Source: Pseudomonas entomophila L48 (GTDB lineage Bacteria; Pseudomonadota; Gammaproteobacteria; Pseudomonadales; Pseudomonadaceae). From it: 64,000 nucleotides of DNA. Of the stretch, positions 1-8,225 are shown piece after piece. Each line of letters begins with the position of its first letter. The first letter of the stretch is position 1. Location: contig NC_008027.1 of NCBI RefSeq assembly GCF_000026105.1, positions 303,501 to 367,500 on the forward strand, read 5' to 3'. Both the position numbers and the translations under genes were made by a program. Below the pieces are notes generated by a model. The model was not told the origin of the DNA and did no database searches. It saw only the letters and a program-made list of their open reading frames with translations.

Positions 1-160
1 GCGTTGCCGCCCTGGGCGAGAACCTGCTGGGCTGCCGCAGTGGCTGCGCCGTGCGGGCTGGCAATGGCCGCGCGACCCGGGCCATCCGCCTGGGCGGCGG
101 TGGCCAGCAGCGCCAGGGTGGCGCCGAGGAGTGAGCGTCGAACTGCGGCGACGAACGGCA

Positions 161-161
<1 letters not shown>
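1..161 (-). CDS. ggt: Gamma-glutamyltransferase, N-terminal part (cut by the window edge)
   Basis: Only the first 53 or so codons lie in the window; the gene continues beyond base 1. Translation from the ATG at 161 gives an Arg-containing start, a hydrophobic stretch (LLGATLALLATAAQA) ending in a plausible signal-peptidase site, then AIASPHGAATAAAQQVL and QGGNA. The last two are the conserved start of the mature gamma-glutamyltranspeptidase fold (AxASxHPLAxxAGxxxLxxGGNA). Known members are periplasmic, self-cleaving enzymes that transfer or hydrolyse the gamma-glutamyl group of glutathione. The start overlaps the stop of the ferredoxin gene by one base (TGATG), which suggests translational coupling. 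The same gene order (ggt, fdx, coaD) is known in other pseudomonads. The catalytic Thr region is outside the window. Confidence 0.85.
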
Positions 162-448
<287 letters not shown>

Positions 449-520
449 TCAAAGCGACAAGCGCAATTGTGCCGGATTCGCGCCCGCAGTGCACGCGGGC
501 GCGACATCCTGACCGCAGGG

Positions 521-1111
<591 letters not shown>

Positions 1112-2710
1112 TCATGCGCCGTTTGCCAGGCGCCCGATCAGCGCGTCGCTGAGCCGCGCGGCCAGGGCATAGACCGACAACTGCGGGTTGGCGCCGATGC
1201 TGGTGGGGAACAGCGAGCCGTCGTGGATCGACAGGTTCTCCAGCTGGTGATGCCGGCCCAGGCTGTCGCACACCGCCTGGCGCGGGTCTTCGCCCAGGGT
1301 GCAGCCGCCCATGACATGGGCGCTGCCCAGGCGCATGCGGAACAGTTCCATAGGCAGGCTATCGATCAGTGCCTTGGCCTGGTCCGGCGTCTCGACGTAG
1401 CGGGCATCGCCATGCACCGGCAGCACCTGGCGGGCACCGGCGGCGAACTGGATCTGCGCCATGCTGTGCCAGGCCCGGCGCAGGCCATCGCGCAGGTAGT
1501 CGGTAACGGGGTAGTCGAGCACCGGTGAGCCGTCGCCGCGCAGTTCCACCTGCCCGCCCGGGCTTTCGGGGTGGAAACCATCGCGCAGCAGCGCCAGCAT
1601 CACGTGGGTGTGGGGCAGCTCGGCCATGCGCAGGGCATTGTCCTGGCCGTGCCCGCCCAGCAGGGTGCTGGCCAGGGCCGGGTGCAGCGGGGGAACCTCG
1701 AGTTTGTAGCCGATCGGGCCGGCGACGCCGTCCTGCCACTGGAACTGGTCACTGTAGATCGACTGCGGCGCGCCGTAGTACGGGTCGATCTTATCGGCGA
1801 ATTGCGCGGCGCTGAAGTTGACCAGGTGCAGGAAGGTGCGCTTGCCCAGGCGCTGGTGCGGGTCGGGCGCCTCCGAGCGCAGCAACAGGGCCGGGCTGTT
1901 GATACCGCCACCGGCCAACACGTAGTGACGGGCGCGCACGCAGACCTTTCGCCCCGTGGGCTGAACGCCTTTGGCATCCAGGGCTTGGCACTGCAGGTGG
2001 TCAATGCGCTGGCCGTCGTGGCTGAAACGCTCGGCCCGGGCCAGATAGAGCAGTTCGCCGCCCGTTTCCAAGGTGGCGGGGATGCTGGTGACCAGCATCG
2101 ACTGCTTGGCGTTGACCGGGCAACCCATGCCGCAGTAGCCCAGGTTCCAGCAACCGCGCACATTACGCGGGATGACCGCCCAGCGATGGCCCAGCGCCTC
2201 GCAACCCCGGCGCAGCACATCGTTGTTGGCATTCGGTGGCATCGCCCATGGGGCGATCCCCAGGCGCTGCTCCATGCGTTCGAACCAGGGGCGCAGGGTT
2301 TCGCTGTCCAGGCCCTTCACCCCGTGCTCGCGGGCCCAGTGCTCCAGCGTTTGCGGTGGGGTGCGGAAGCTCGATGTCCAGTTGACCAGTGTGGTGCCGC
2401 CTACCGCGCGGCCCTGGAGGATGGTAATGGCGCCCTCTTTGCTCAGACGCCCCAGGCCCTCCTGGTAGAGGTCGGCGTAGGCTTCGTGTTCCAGCAGGTG
2501 GAAGTCACTGCTGGTCTTCAGTGGGCCCTCCTCGATCAACAGCACCTTCAGGCCGGCTGCGCTGAGCAATTCGGCCGTGGTGGCGCCGCCAGCCCCGCTG
2601 CCGATCACCGCGACATCGGTTTCGAGCGACAGGTCTTGCTCCAGGCGTGAGCCATCATGAGTTTTCCAGCCTCGTTCAAGGCCTTGGCGAAACGGATCAG
2701 GGACGGGCAT
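1112..2710 (-). CDS. GMC-family FAD-dependent oxidoreductase
   Basis: 532 residues from the ATG at 2710; the ORF is open further upstream but crosses a REP element, so that extension is not real. The N-terminus has the FAD dinucleotide fold (VIGSGAGG, residues 35-42, then LLIEEGP). The middle has the GMC signature region around GRAVGGTTLVNW. The C-terminus has the catalytic-side AHVMGGC and the closing SIGANPQLSVYALAARL. A cysteine-rich stretch (GCWNLGYCGMGCP) resembles that of membrane-associated alcohol or sugar dehydrogenases of this family. Likely role: oxidation of an alcohol or sugar, with electrons passed to a membrane acceptor; the substrate is not identifiable. It follows a small Tat-type lipoprotein gene and an aldehyde dehydrogenase gene on the same strand, consistent with sequential alcohol and aldehyde oxidation (inference). 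Confidence 0.88.
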   Translation of the reverse strand: MPVPDPFRQGLERGWKTHDGSRLEQDLSLETDVAVIGSGAGGATTAELLSAAGLKVLLIEEGPLKTSSDFHLLEHEAYADLYQEGLGRLSKEGAITILQGRAVGGTTLVNWTSSFRTPPQTLEHWAREHGVKGLDSETLRPWFERMEQRLGIAPWAMPPNANNDVLRRGCEALGHRWAVIPRNVRGCWNLGYCGMGCPVNAKQSMLVTSIPATLETGGELLYLARAERFSHDGQRIDHLQCQALDAKGVQPTGRKVCVRARHYVLAGGGINSPALLLRSEAPDPHQRLGKRTFLHLVNFSAAQFADKIDPYYGAPQSIYSDQFQWQDGVAGPIGYKLEVPPLHPALASTLLGGHGQDNALRMAELPHTHVMLALLRDGFHPESPGGQVELRGDGSPVLDYPVTDYLRDGLRRAWHSMAQIQFAAGARQVLPVHGDARYVETPDQAKALIDSLPMELFRMRLGSAHVMGGCTLGEDPRQAVCDSLGRHHQLENLSIHDGSLFPTSIGANPQLSVYALAARLSDALIGRLANGA

Positions 2711-2744
2711 GCAGTGATTCCTTCTCAACAAGGCAGCGGCGAAC

Positions 2745-2814
2745 CCTGTAGGAGCCGGCTTTGCCGGCGAAAGGGCCGGTACAGCCAGAGCAATACCTTG
2801 GCTCCTACACCAGG
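2745..2814. repeat. REP-type palindrome, one intact arm and one decayed arm
   Basis: CCTGTAGGAGCCGGCTTTGCCGGCGA at the left is a clear REP arm. About 30 bases on, CTTGGCTCCTACACCAGG keeps only the outer part of the opposite arm. The element lies in the 122-bp gap between the small lipoprotein gene and the GMC oxidoreductase gene, both on the minus strand. Confidence 0.8.
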
Positions 2815-2832
2815 TGATGTATGTGTGGCCGT

Positions 2833-3318
2833 TCAGATCTTTGGCGGCCCCGGATAACCACAGGCCGCCCAGGCCTCGGGGCGCTCGTACCAGGCCATCT
2901 GCAACAGCTGCAGCAATGAGGCATGCCCCTGGCGCAACAGGTTCAACGAGCTGACCCGCCAACGATCCAGGAACCGCTCCACTTCCGCCCCTGTGGCGTT
3001 GTCCCAACTGCCCCAGACGCCAGTCAGCGGCCCCCGGGTCAGGGGCAGGTTGAGCACATCGAACAACTGCCGGGTCAGCTTGAGCATGGCCGGGGAAAGC
3101 GCCGCCAGCTTGTGGTCGAGGCTCTCGAGCACCGCCTTGGTGGACGCCTGGGTCCCGGCCAGTACCACCGGGATCAGCGCCTGCAGCAGTGGCAGGTCGT
3201 CATCGCGCAGCACCTGATAGCCAGAGGAGGGCATCTCTTTCGAGCAGCCAATTAGGCTCGCGGTACCGAGGAACAGGCTGGCGCCCAGGCTGAACCTGAG
3301 CAGGTCACGACGCTGCAT
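2833..3318 (-). CDS. Small twin-arginine-type lipoprotein, probable accessory subunit of the GMC oxidoreductase
   Basis: 161 residues from the ATG at 3318. The N-terminus MQRRDLLRFSLGASLFLGTAS has an Arg-Arg pair before the hydrophobic stretch (Tat-like QRRDLLRF), followed by LIGC, which fits a lipobox. So it may be exported folded and lipid-anchored. The rest is a mostly helical domain without metal or nucleotide motifs. It resembles in size and position the small subunit (subunit-3 type) that accompanies membrane GMC dehydrogenases such as gluconate 2-dehydrogenase; this is inferred from context and general resemblance. It sits just downstream of the aldehyde dehydrogenase gene (13 bp) and upstream of the GMC gene. 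No cytochrome c subunit is visible nearby. Confidence 0.75.
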   Translation of the reverse strand: MQRRDLLRFSLGASLFLGTASLIGCSKEMPSSGYQVLRDDDLPLLQALIPVVLAGTQASTKAVLESLDHKLAALSPAMLKLTRQLFDVLNLPLTRGPLTGVWGSWDNATGAEVERFLDRWRVSSLNLLRQGHASLLQLLQMAWYERPEAWAACGYPGPPKI

Positions 3319-3331
3319 GGCGTGCCCCCGC

Positions 3332-4762
3332 TCACCGTATGAACAGCTTGTAGACCAGGCGCTGCAAGGCTTTGCCATAAGGTGGGTAGATCACCTTGGC
3401 GGCGTTGATGCGCTGCTTGGCCAGCACGGCCTTGGCCTTGCTGAAGGTGAGGAAACCTTCGTGGCCGTGGTAGTGCCCCATGCCGGACGGGCCTATGCCG
3501 CCGAAGGGCAAGTCGTCCTGGGCCACGTGCAGCAGGGTGTCGTTCAGACACACACCACCAGAGTGGGTGTCACGCAGTACCCGCGCCTGCTCGGCACGGT
3601 CGTAGCCGAAGTAGTAGAGCGCCAAGGGCCGAGGCCGTTGGTTGATATAGGCCAGGGCGTCGTCGAGCCGGTCGTAGGGCACCAGTGGCAGCAGCGGGCC
3701 GAAGATCTCGTCCTGCATCACCTGCATGCCGTCGTTCACTTCCAGCAACAGGTGGGGCGGCAGGCGCCGACCCTGGCGGGGTTCATCCGAATAGACGTCG
3801 AGTACCTTGGCGCCCTTGGCGCGGGCGTCGTCCAGCAAGTGATTCAGGCGGCCGAGCTGGCGCTCGTTGATGATCGCGCTGTAGTCGGGGTTGTCATTGA
3901 GGCGTGGATAGGCGCGGCGCACGGCGCGCTGGTAGGCCTCGGCGAAGGCACCCAGGCGTTCGCGGGGCACCAGTACGTAGTCGGGAGCGACGCAGGTTTG
4001 CCCGGCATTGAGGGTCTTGCCGAAGGCGATGCGCTCGGCGGCGGTGTCCAGCGGCACATCCGCCGAGACGATGGCCGGCGACTTGCCGCCCAGCTCCAAG
4101 GTCACCGGGGTGAGGTTCTGCGCGGCCGCCAGCATCACGTGGCGGCCGACGCTGGTGGCGCCGGTGAACAGCAGGTGGTCGAACGGCAGGCGGGCAAAGG
4201 CCTGGCCGACTTCCACCTCACCCAGCACGATGCTGACCAGGTCACTGGGGAACACCCGCTCCAGCAGGGCCTTGAGCGCCTGGCCGCTGGCGGGGGTGGA
4301 CTCGCTGAGCTTGAGCATCACCCGGTTGCCGGCGGCCAGGGCGCCGGTCAGCGGGCCAATGGCGAGGAACAGCGGGTAGTTCCACGGCACGATGATCCCC
4401 ACCACCCCCAGTGGCTGGTACTGCACCCGCGCACTGGCGGGCTGGAAGGCCAGGCCGACCTTGCGCCGCGACGCGCGCATCCAGCGCTGCAGATGGCGCT
4501 CGGCATCGCGCAGGCCCAGCACCGAGGGCATCAGCTCGGCAATCAGGGTTTCATCGCGGCTGCGCCCACTGAAGTCGGCATCGATGCTGGCAATCAGGGT
4601 TTCCTGGTCCGCCAGCAGCGCTTCGCGCAGGCTCTTGAGCCACTGCCGGCGCTGGGCTGCCGGGGGCATGGGGTTGCTGGCGAATGCCCGGCGCTGGGCG
4701 TCGAACGTCGCCTGCAGGTCGAGGTCAGATTGCACGGGAGGGAGAACGGCAGGCGAGGTCAT
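3332..4762 (-). CDS. Aldehyde dehydrogenase, coniferyl-aldehyde dehydrogenase type
   Basis: 476 residues, NAD(P)-dependent aldehyde dehydrogenase superfamily. Seen: the cofactor loop PWNYPLFLAIGPL (about 126-138), FTGATSVGRHVM (199-210), the general-base Glu in LELGGKSPA (Glu223) and the catalytic Cys in NAGQTCVAPDYV (Cys257). The short N-terminus and the QTCVAPDY context place it with the class-3-like and coniferyl-aldehyde dehydrogenases rather than betaine-aldehyde enzymes; the exact substrate is not shown. It is divergent from a TetR regulator, with a 145-bp shared promoter region carrying two GGTGCACC palindromes, and it heads the run into the small lipoprotein and GMC genes. Regulation by the neighbouring TetR protein is therefore likely. 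Confidence 0.93.
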   Translation of the reverse strand: MTSPAVLPPVQSDLDLQATFDAQRRAFASNPMPPAAQRRQWLKSLREALLADQETLIASIDADFSGRSRDETLIAELMPSVLGLRDAERHLQRWMRASRRKVGLAFQPASARVQYQPLGVVGIIVPWNYPLFLAIGPLTGALAAGNRVMLKLSESTPASGQALKALLERVFPSDLVSIVLGEVEVGQAFARLPFDHLLFTGATSVGRHVMLAAAQNLTPVTLELGGKSPAIVSADVPLDTAAERIAFGKTLNAGQTCVAPDYVLVPRERLGAFAEAYQRAVRRAYPRLNDNPDYSAIINERQLGRLNHLLDDARAKGAKVLDVYSDEPRQGRRLPPHLLLEVNDGMQVMQDEIFGPLLPLVPYDRLDDALAYINQRPRPLALYYFGYDRAEQARVLRDTHSGGVCLNDTLLHVAQDDLPFGGIGPSGMGHYHGHEGFLTFSKAKAVLAKQRINAAKVIYPPYGKALQRLVYKLFIR

Positions 4763-4814
4763 GGCGGCTCCGAGGGTGGCGAATGGCTAGAGCATATACT
4801 CTAATTGGTACGAT

Positions 4815-4848
4815 GGTGCACCTTTTTTCATGACCTTGGCGGTGCACC
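4815..4848. promoter_or_regulatory. Candidate operator: two GGTGCACC palindromes between the aldehyde dehydrogenase and tetR genes
   Basis: GGTGCACC occurs at 4815-4822 and again at 4841-4848, centres 26 bp apart, about 2.5 helical turns. Both lie in the 145-bp divergent promoter region. Perfect 8-bp palindromes repeated at this spacing in front of a tetR gene are what a TetR-family dimer pair might bind. This is inference from the sequence. Confidence 0.45.
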
Positions 4849-4907
4849 CGACCGGCAGGAGGCCGTAAGATGGCCCTGATCATTCACCCTGGAGACCGGA
4901 GCTGAGC

Positions 4908-5573
4908 ATGGCCCCGCGCATGAAGACCCGAGAGCGCATCGTGCAGAACAGCCTGGAGCTGTTCAACCAGCAGGGCGAGCGTAGCGTCAGCACCAACCAC
5001 ATTGCCGCGCACATGGAAATCTCGCCCGGCAACCTGTACTACCACTTCCCCAACAAGCAGGCGATCATCGCCGTGCTGTTCAACCAGTACGAAGAACTGG
5101 TCGACAGCTTCCTGCGCGCGCCACAGGGGCGCGCTGCCACGGTCGAGGACAAACGCTTCTACCTGAAGGCCTTGCTGGCGGCGATGTGGAACTACCGCTT
5201 CCTCCACCGCGACCTGGAGCACCTGCTCGACAGCGACCCGGAACTGGCCGCGCGCTACCGGCGTTTTTCCCGGCGCTGCCTGCAGCATGGCCAGGCCATC
5301 TACCGGGGTTTTGTCGACGCCGGGATCCTGGCCATGGATGCGACGCAGATCGAGTCGCTGACCATCAATGCCTGGATCGTCCTGACGTCCTGGGTACGTT
5401 TCCTCAGCACCACCCGCGAGCACACCGCCCACCTGGGTGAAGAAGCCTTCAAGCGCGGCGTCTATCAGGTGGTGGTGCTGGAACTGGGCTATGTCACCCC
5501 AGCCTCGCGGGCTGCCGTGCAGGCGCTGTGCGATGAGTATCACGTTCCGTTCAACCAGGCCCTGGAGTACTGA
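4908..5573 (+). CDS. TetR-family transcriptional regulator
   Basis: 221 residues. The N-terminal helix-turn-helix is clear: RIVQNSLELFNQQGERSVSTN, then IAAHMEISPGNLYYHFPNKQAII (residues 10-54). The C-terminal ligand-binding half is all-helical with no motif that reveals a ligand. The start at 4908 is preceded by GGAGACCGGAGC; the Met at codon 5 (4920) is an alternative. It is transcribed away from the aldehyde dehydrogenase gene and probably represses that operon and itself. The sulfurtransferase gene follows after 35 bp on the same strand. Confidence 0.92.
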   Translation: MAPRMKTRERIVQNSLELFNQQGERSVSTNHIAAHMEISPGNLYYHFPNKQAIIAVLFNQYEELVDSFLRAPQGRAATVEDKRFYLKALLAAMWNYRFLHRDLEHLLDSDPELAARYRRFSRRCLQHGQAIYRGFVDAGILAMDATQIESLTINAWIVLTSWVRFLSTTREHTAHLGEEAFKRGVYQVVVLELGYVTPASRAAVQALCDEYHVPFNQALEY

Positions 5574-5608
5574 GCCGGGGTTTTCGAGCCATTCAACAGG
5601 AGATTGTC

Positions 5609-6463
5609 ATGCCCCTTGCGCAACTGATCACCCCGCAGCAACTGGCCGAGCGCCTGGACTCGCCCGGGCTGGTGATCCTCGACTGTCGTTTCGCCCTGGA
5701 AGATGTCGACTACGGCCAGCGCAGCTATGCCCAGGGGCATATCGCCGGGGCGCATTTCGCCGATCTGGAGCGTGACCTGAGCGGGCCGGTGGTCAAGGGG
5801 CGTACCGGGCGGCATCCGTTGCCTGATGCGCAGCGCCTGGTCGAGCGCCTGCGCGAATGGGGCCTGGACGACGACAGCGAGGTAGTGCTCTACGACGACG
5901 GCCCTGGTGCGTATGCCGCCCGTGCCTGGTGGCTGCTGGTTTGGCTGGGCAAGCGCGACGGGGTGTCGATCCTCGACGGCGGCCTGAAGGCCTGGCACGC
6001 GGCACACCTGCCCCTGAGCCTGGATCCGCCTGCGCGGCGCGAGGGCAACTTCAGCGGCGAGCCGGACATGAAGTTGCTGATCGATGCCGGGCACTTGGCC
6101 AAGCGCCTGGGCGAAGCGGACCTGACCCTGATCGATGCCCGTGCGTTACCGCGCTTCCGAGGCGAGGTCGAGCCGATCGACCCGGTGGCCGGGCACATTC
6201 CGGGTGCACAATGTGCGGCGTTCACCGAGAACCTTGGTGCCGACGGGCAGTTTCTACCAGTTGCGCAGCTCAAGCAGCGCTTCGCCGAGAAACTGGGCGA
6301 CCGCTCGCCTGAACACCTGGTGGCCTACTGCGGTTCGGGCGTGACGGCCTGCCACAACCTGTTCGCCCTGGCCCTGGCGGGGTACCCGCTGGGGCGGTTG
6401 TATGCAGGCTCTTGGAGCGAGTGGATCAATGATCCGCAGCACGCAGTGGCAACCGGCGACTGA
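5609..6463 (+). CDS. sseA: 3-mercaptopyruvate sulfurtransferase, two rhodanese domains
   Basis: 284 residues with two rhodanese domains. The N-terminal one is the inactive half (no catalytic Cys loop near YDDGPGAYAARAWW). The C-terminal one holds the active-site loop CGSGVT with the persulfide-forming Cys241. The CGSGVT loop is typical of mercaptopyruvate sulfurtransferases, whereas thiosulfate rhodaneses have CRxGx(R/T). It moves sulfur from 3-mercaptopyruvate to a thiol or cyanide acceptor in the cytoplasm. AGGAGA lies 8 bases before the ATG. A REP pair follows the stop codon. Confidence 0.9.
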   Translation: MPLAQLITPQQLAERLDSPGLVILDCRFALEDVDYGQRSYAQGHIAGAHFADLERDLSGPVVKGRTGRHPLPDAQRLVERLREWGLDDDSEVVLYDDGPGAYAARAWWLLVWLGKRDGVSILDGGLKAWHAAHLPLSLDPPARREGNFSGEPDMKLLIDAGHLAKRLGEADLTLIDARALPRFRGEVEPIDPVAGHIPGAQCAAFTENLGADGQFLPVAQLKQRFAEKLGDRSPEHLVAYCGSGVTACHNLFALALAGYPLGRLYAGSWSEWINDPQHAVATGD

Positions 6464-6470
6464 CCCATAC

Positions 6471-6548
6471 TGTAGGAGCCAGCCTTGCTGGCGATGCAAG
6501 GCGCAGCCTTGCCAGAGCGCCCATTCGCCAGCAAGGCTGGCTCCTACG
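6471..6548. repeat. REP-type inverted pair
   Basis: TGTAGGAGCCAGCCTTGCTGGCGA is followed about 25 bases later by its near-perfect reverse complement ending in GGCTCCTAC. It lies between the convergent sulfurtransferase and YheT-like genes. The palindrome core is CAGCCTTGCTGG instead of CCGGCTTGCCGG, and both arms carry the same compensated change. Confidence 0.9.
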
Positions 6549-6557
6549 GAACTACCG

Positions 6558-7550
6558 CTATCGTCCTTCCAGCAGCCACTGCGGAATCCGCCGCTCCAGG
6601 TAATACCCCGGATTACGCAGGCTGCCGTCGACAAACCCCACATGTCCGCCCCGGTTGTGCAACTCGAAGTGCGTTTGCGCTGCCAGCTCGCTGGCGCTTG
6701 GCAGGCTATGGTCGAACACGAATGGATCGTCGCTGGAATGGATGATCAGCGTCGGGGTGCGGTTCTCGCCCAGGTAGTAGCGGCTTGAAGCGCGCCGGTA
6801 ATAGTCGTGGGCATCGCTGAAACCATTGAGCGGCGCGGTTACCCGGCCGTCGAAATCCCAGAAGGTACGCAGGTTGCGCAACGGCCCCAGGCGTTCGATC
6901 TCGGCCAGCCCTTCCTGATGGCCCTTGTCGCGAAAATGCCGCTGCTTGTCCTGCACATAGGCCAGCATCTCGCGCATGAAATGCGCCTGGTAGAGCTTCG
7001 AGAAGCCCAGCCCGATGCGATCGGCGCACTGGTCCAGGCGAAACGGCACCGACACCGCCACCGCCGCTTCCAGCTGGCTGGCCGAGCCACTCTCACCCAG
7101 GTACTTGAGCAACACGTTGCCGCCGAGCGAATAGCCCACGGCGTACAGCGGTGCCAGCGGCCGTTGGGCGCGCAGGTGGCGGATGGTTTCGGCCAGGTCT
7201 TCGCTGGCCCCGGAGTGGTAGCTGCGCGCCAGCAGGTTGGGCTCGCCCGAGCAACCGCGCCAGTTCACCGCGACACTGGCCCAGCCGCGTGCCTGCAGCG
7301 CTTGCTGCAAACCTTTGACGTACGGGGAGTTGGAAGAGCCGGTCAGCCCGTGCAGCACCAGCACCAAGGGTGCATCGGGCTGGTGCGGGCCATGCCAGTC
7401 GAGGTCGAGGAAGTCGCCGTCGGCCAGCCACAGGCGCTCGCGGTTGCGTGACAGATCGGGAAGCTTGCGCCAGAGGGGGCCCCACAGTGTCTGCAGGTGC
7501 GGGTTGGACAGGCCGGTGGCCGGGCGGAACGTGGCGGTGAGGCTGGGCAT
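6558..7550 (-). CDS. YheT-type alpha/beta hydrolase
   Basis: 330 residues. The start NPHLQTLWGPLWR (16-28) is the hallmark of the YheT/ABHD1 family. The oxyanion region is LHGLTGSSNSPY (67-78), the nucleophile elbow is GYSLGG with Ser141, and the late His is in NRGGHVGFVDG. No signal peptide. Members are putative esterases or lipid hydrolases of unsettled substrate. It lies upstream of no other gene on its strand except the convergent REP; rsmD ends 60 bp before its start on the same strand. Confidence 0.88.
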   Translation of the reverse strand: MPSLTATFRPATGLSNPHLQTLWGPLWRKLPDLSRNRERLWLADGDFLDLDWHGPHQPDAPLVLVLHGLTGSSNSPYVKGLQQALQARGWASVAVNWRGCSGEPNLLARSYHSGASEDLAETIRHLRAQRPLAPLYAVGYSLGGNVLLKYLGESGSASQLEAAVAVSVPFRLDQCADRIGLGFSKLYQAHFMREMLAYVQDKQRHFRDKGHQEGLAEIERLGPLRNLRTFWDFDGRVTAPLNGFSDAHDYYRRASSRYYLGENRTPTLIIHSSDDPFVFDHSLPSASELAAQTHFELHNRGGHVGFVDGSLRNPGYYLERRIPQWLLEGR

Positions 7551-7610
7551 GCTGGGCGACTCGTGATGTGCCCGTCTAGAGTGCCATGAAACACCGCCAC
7601 TGTATCTGCG

Positions 7611-8225
7611 CTATTGGTCGGCTGCCACGCGCTGCCACAACGCATAGTACACCTGGCCGGTCTTCTTCTCGCGGTGCAGGCGCCAGTTGCCGGGCATCGG
7701 TAGCGTGGATGGAGCCGCCTCGCTCTCGGTGTAGACCCACGCCTGTTCGCGCAGCCACTGGCCTTGTTCCAGCAGGTTGCAGGTGTTGGCCAGCAGGTCC
7801 TGGTGGAAGGGCGGGTCGAGGAACACCAGGTCGAACTGCTGCTTGGTCGGGCCTTGCAGGTAACGCAGGGCGTCGGTCTGCAGGATCTGCCCACGGGGGC
7901 AGCGCAGCAGTTCGAGGTTGTGCTTGAGGTTGGCGATGGCGGCCGGGTTGCTGTCCAGGGCCACGGCGTTCTCGGCGCCACGGGACAGCGCCTCGAGCAC
8001 CAGGGCGCCGCTGCCGGTGAAAGCGTCCAGCACGTGGGCGCCTTCGATGTAGGGCGCCAGCCAGTTGAACAGGGTTTCGCGCACGCGGTCAGGCGTGGGG
8101 CGCAGGCCTTCGCCTTCCGGTACCGCCAGGCGGCGGCTGCGCCACTCGCCGGCGATGATGCGCAGTTGGCCGGGGCCCTTGCTGGCGCCCGGTGCCGGGC
8201 GCGCTGGGGAGGTGGGTCTTGCCAT
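7611..8225 (-). CDS. rsmD: 16S rRNA (guanine(966)-N2)-methyltransferase
   Basis: 204 residues. Seen: LRIIAGEWRSRRL (21-33), RPTPDRVRETLFNWL (42-56), the SAM-binding DAFTGSGALVLEAL (67-80) and the catalytic DPPF (137-140). These are the full set of RsmD motifs, the enzyme that methylates G966 of 16S rRNA during 30S assembly. The start codon shares one base with the stop of the upstream M16 peptidase gene (TAATG on the coding strand), so the two are translationally coupled. This rsmD-M16-M16 arrangement beside ftsY is the usual Pseudomonas order. Confidence 0.96.
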   Translation of the reverse strand: MARPTSPARPAPGASKGPGQLRIIAGEWRSRRLAVPEGEGLRPTPDRVRETLFNWLAPYIEGAHVLDAFTGSGALVLEALSRGAENAVALDSNPAAIANLKHNLELLRCPRGQILQTDALRYLQGPTKQQFDLVFLDPPFHQDLLANTCNLLEQGQWLREQAWVYTESEAAPSTLPMPGNWRLHREKKTGQVYYALWQRVAADQ

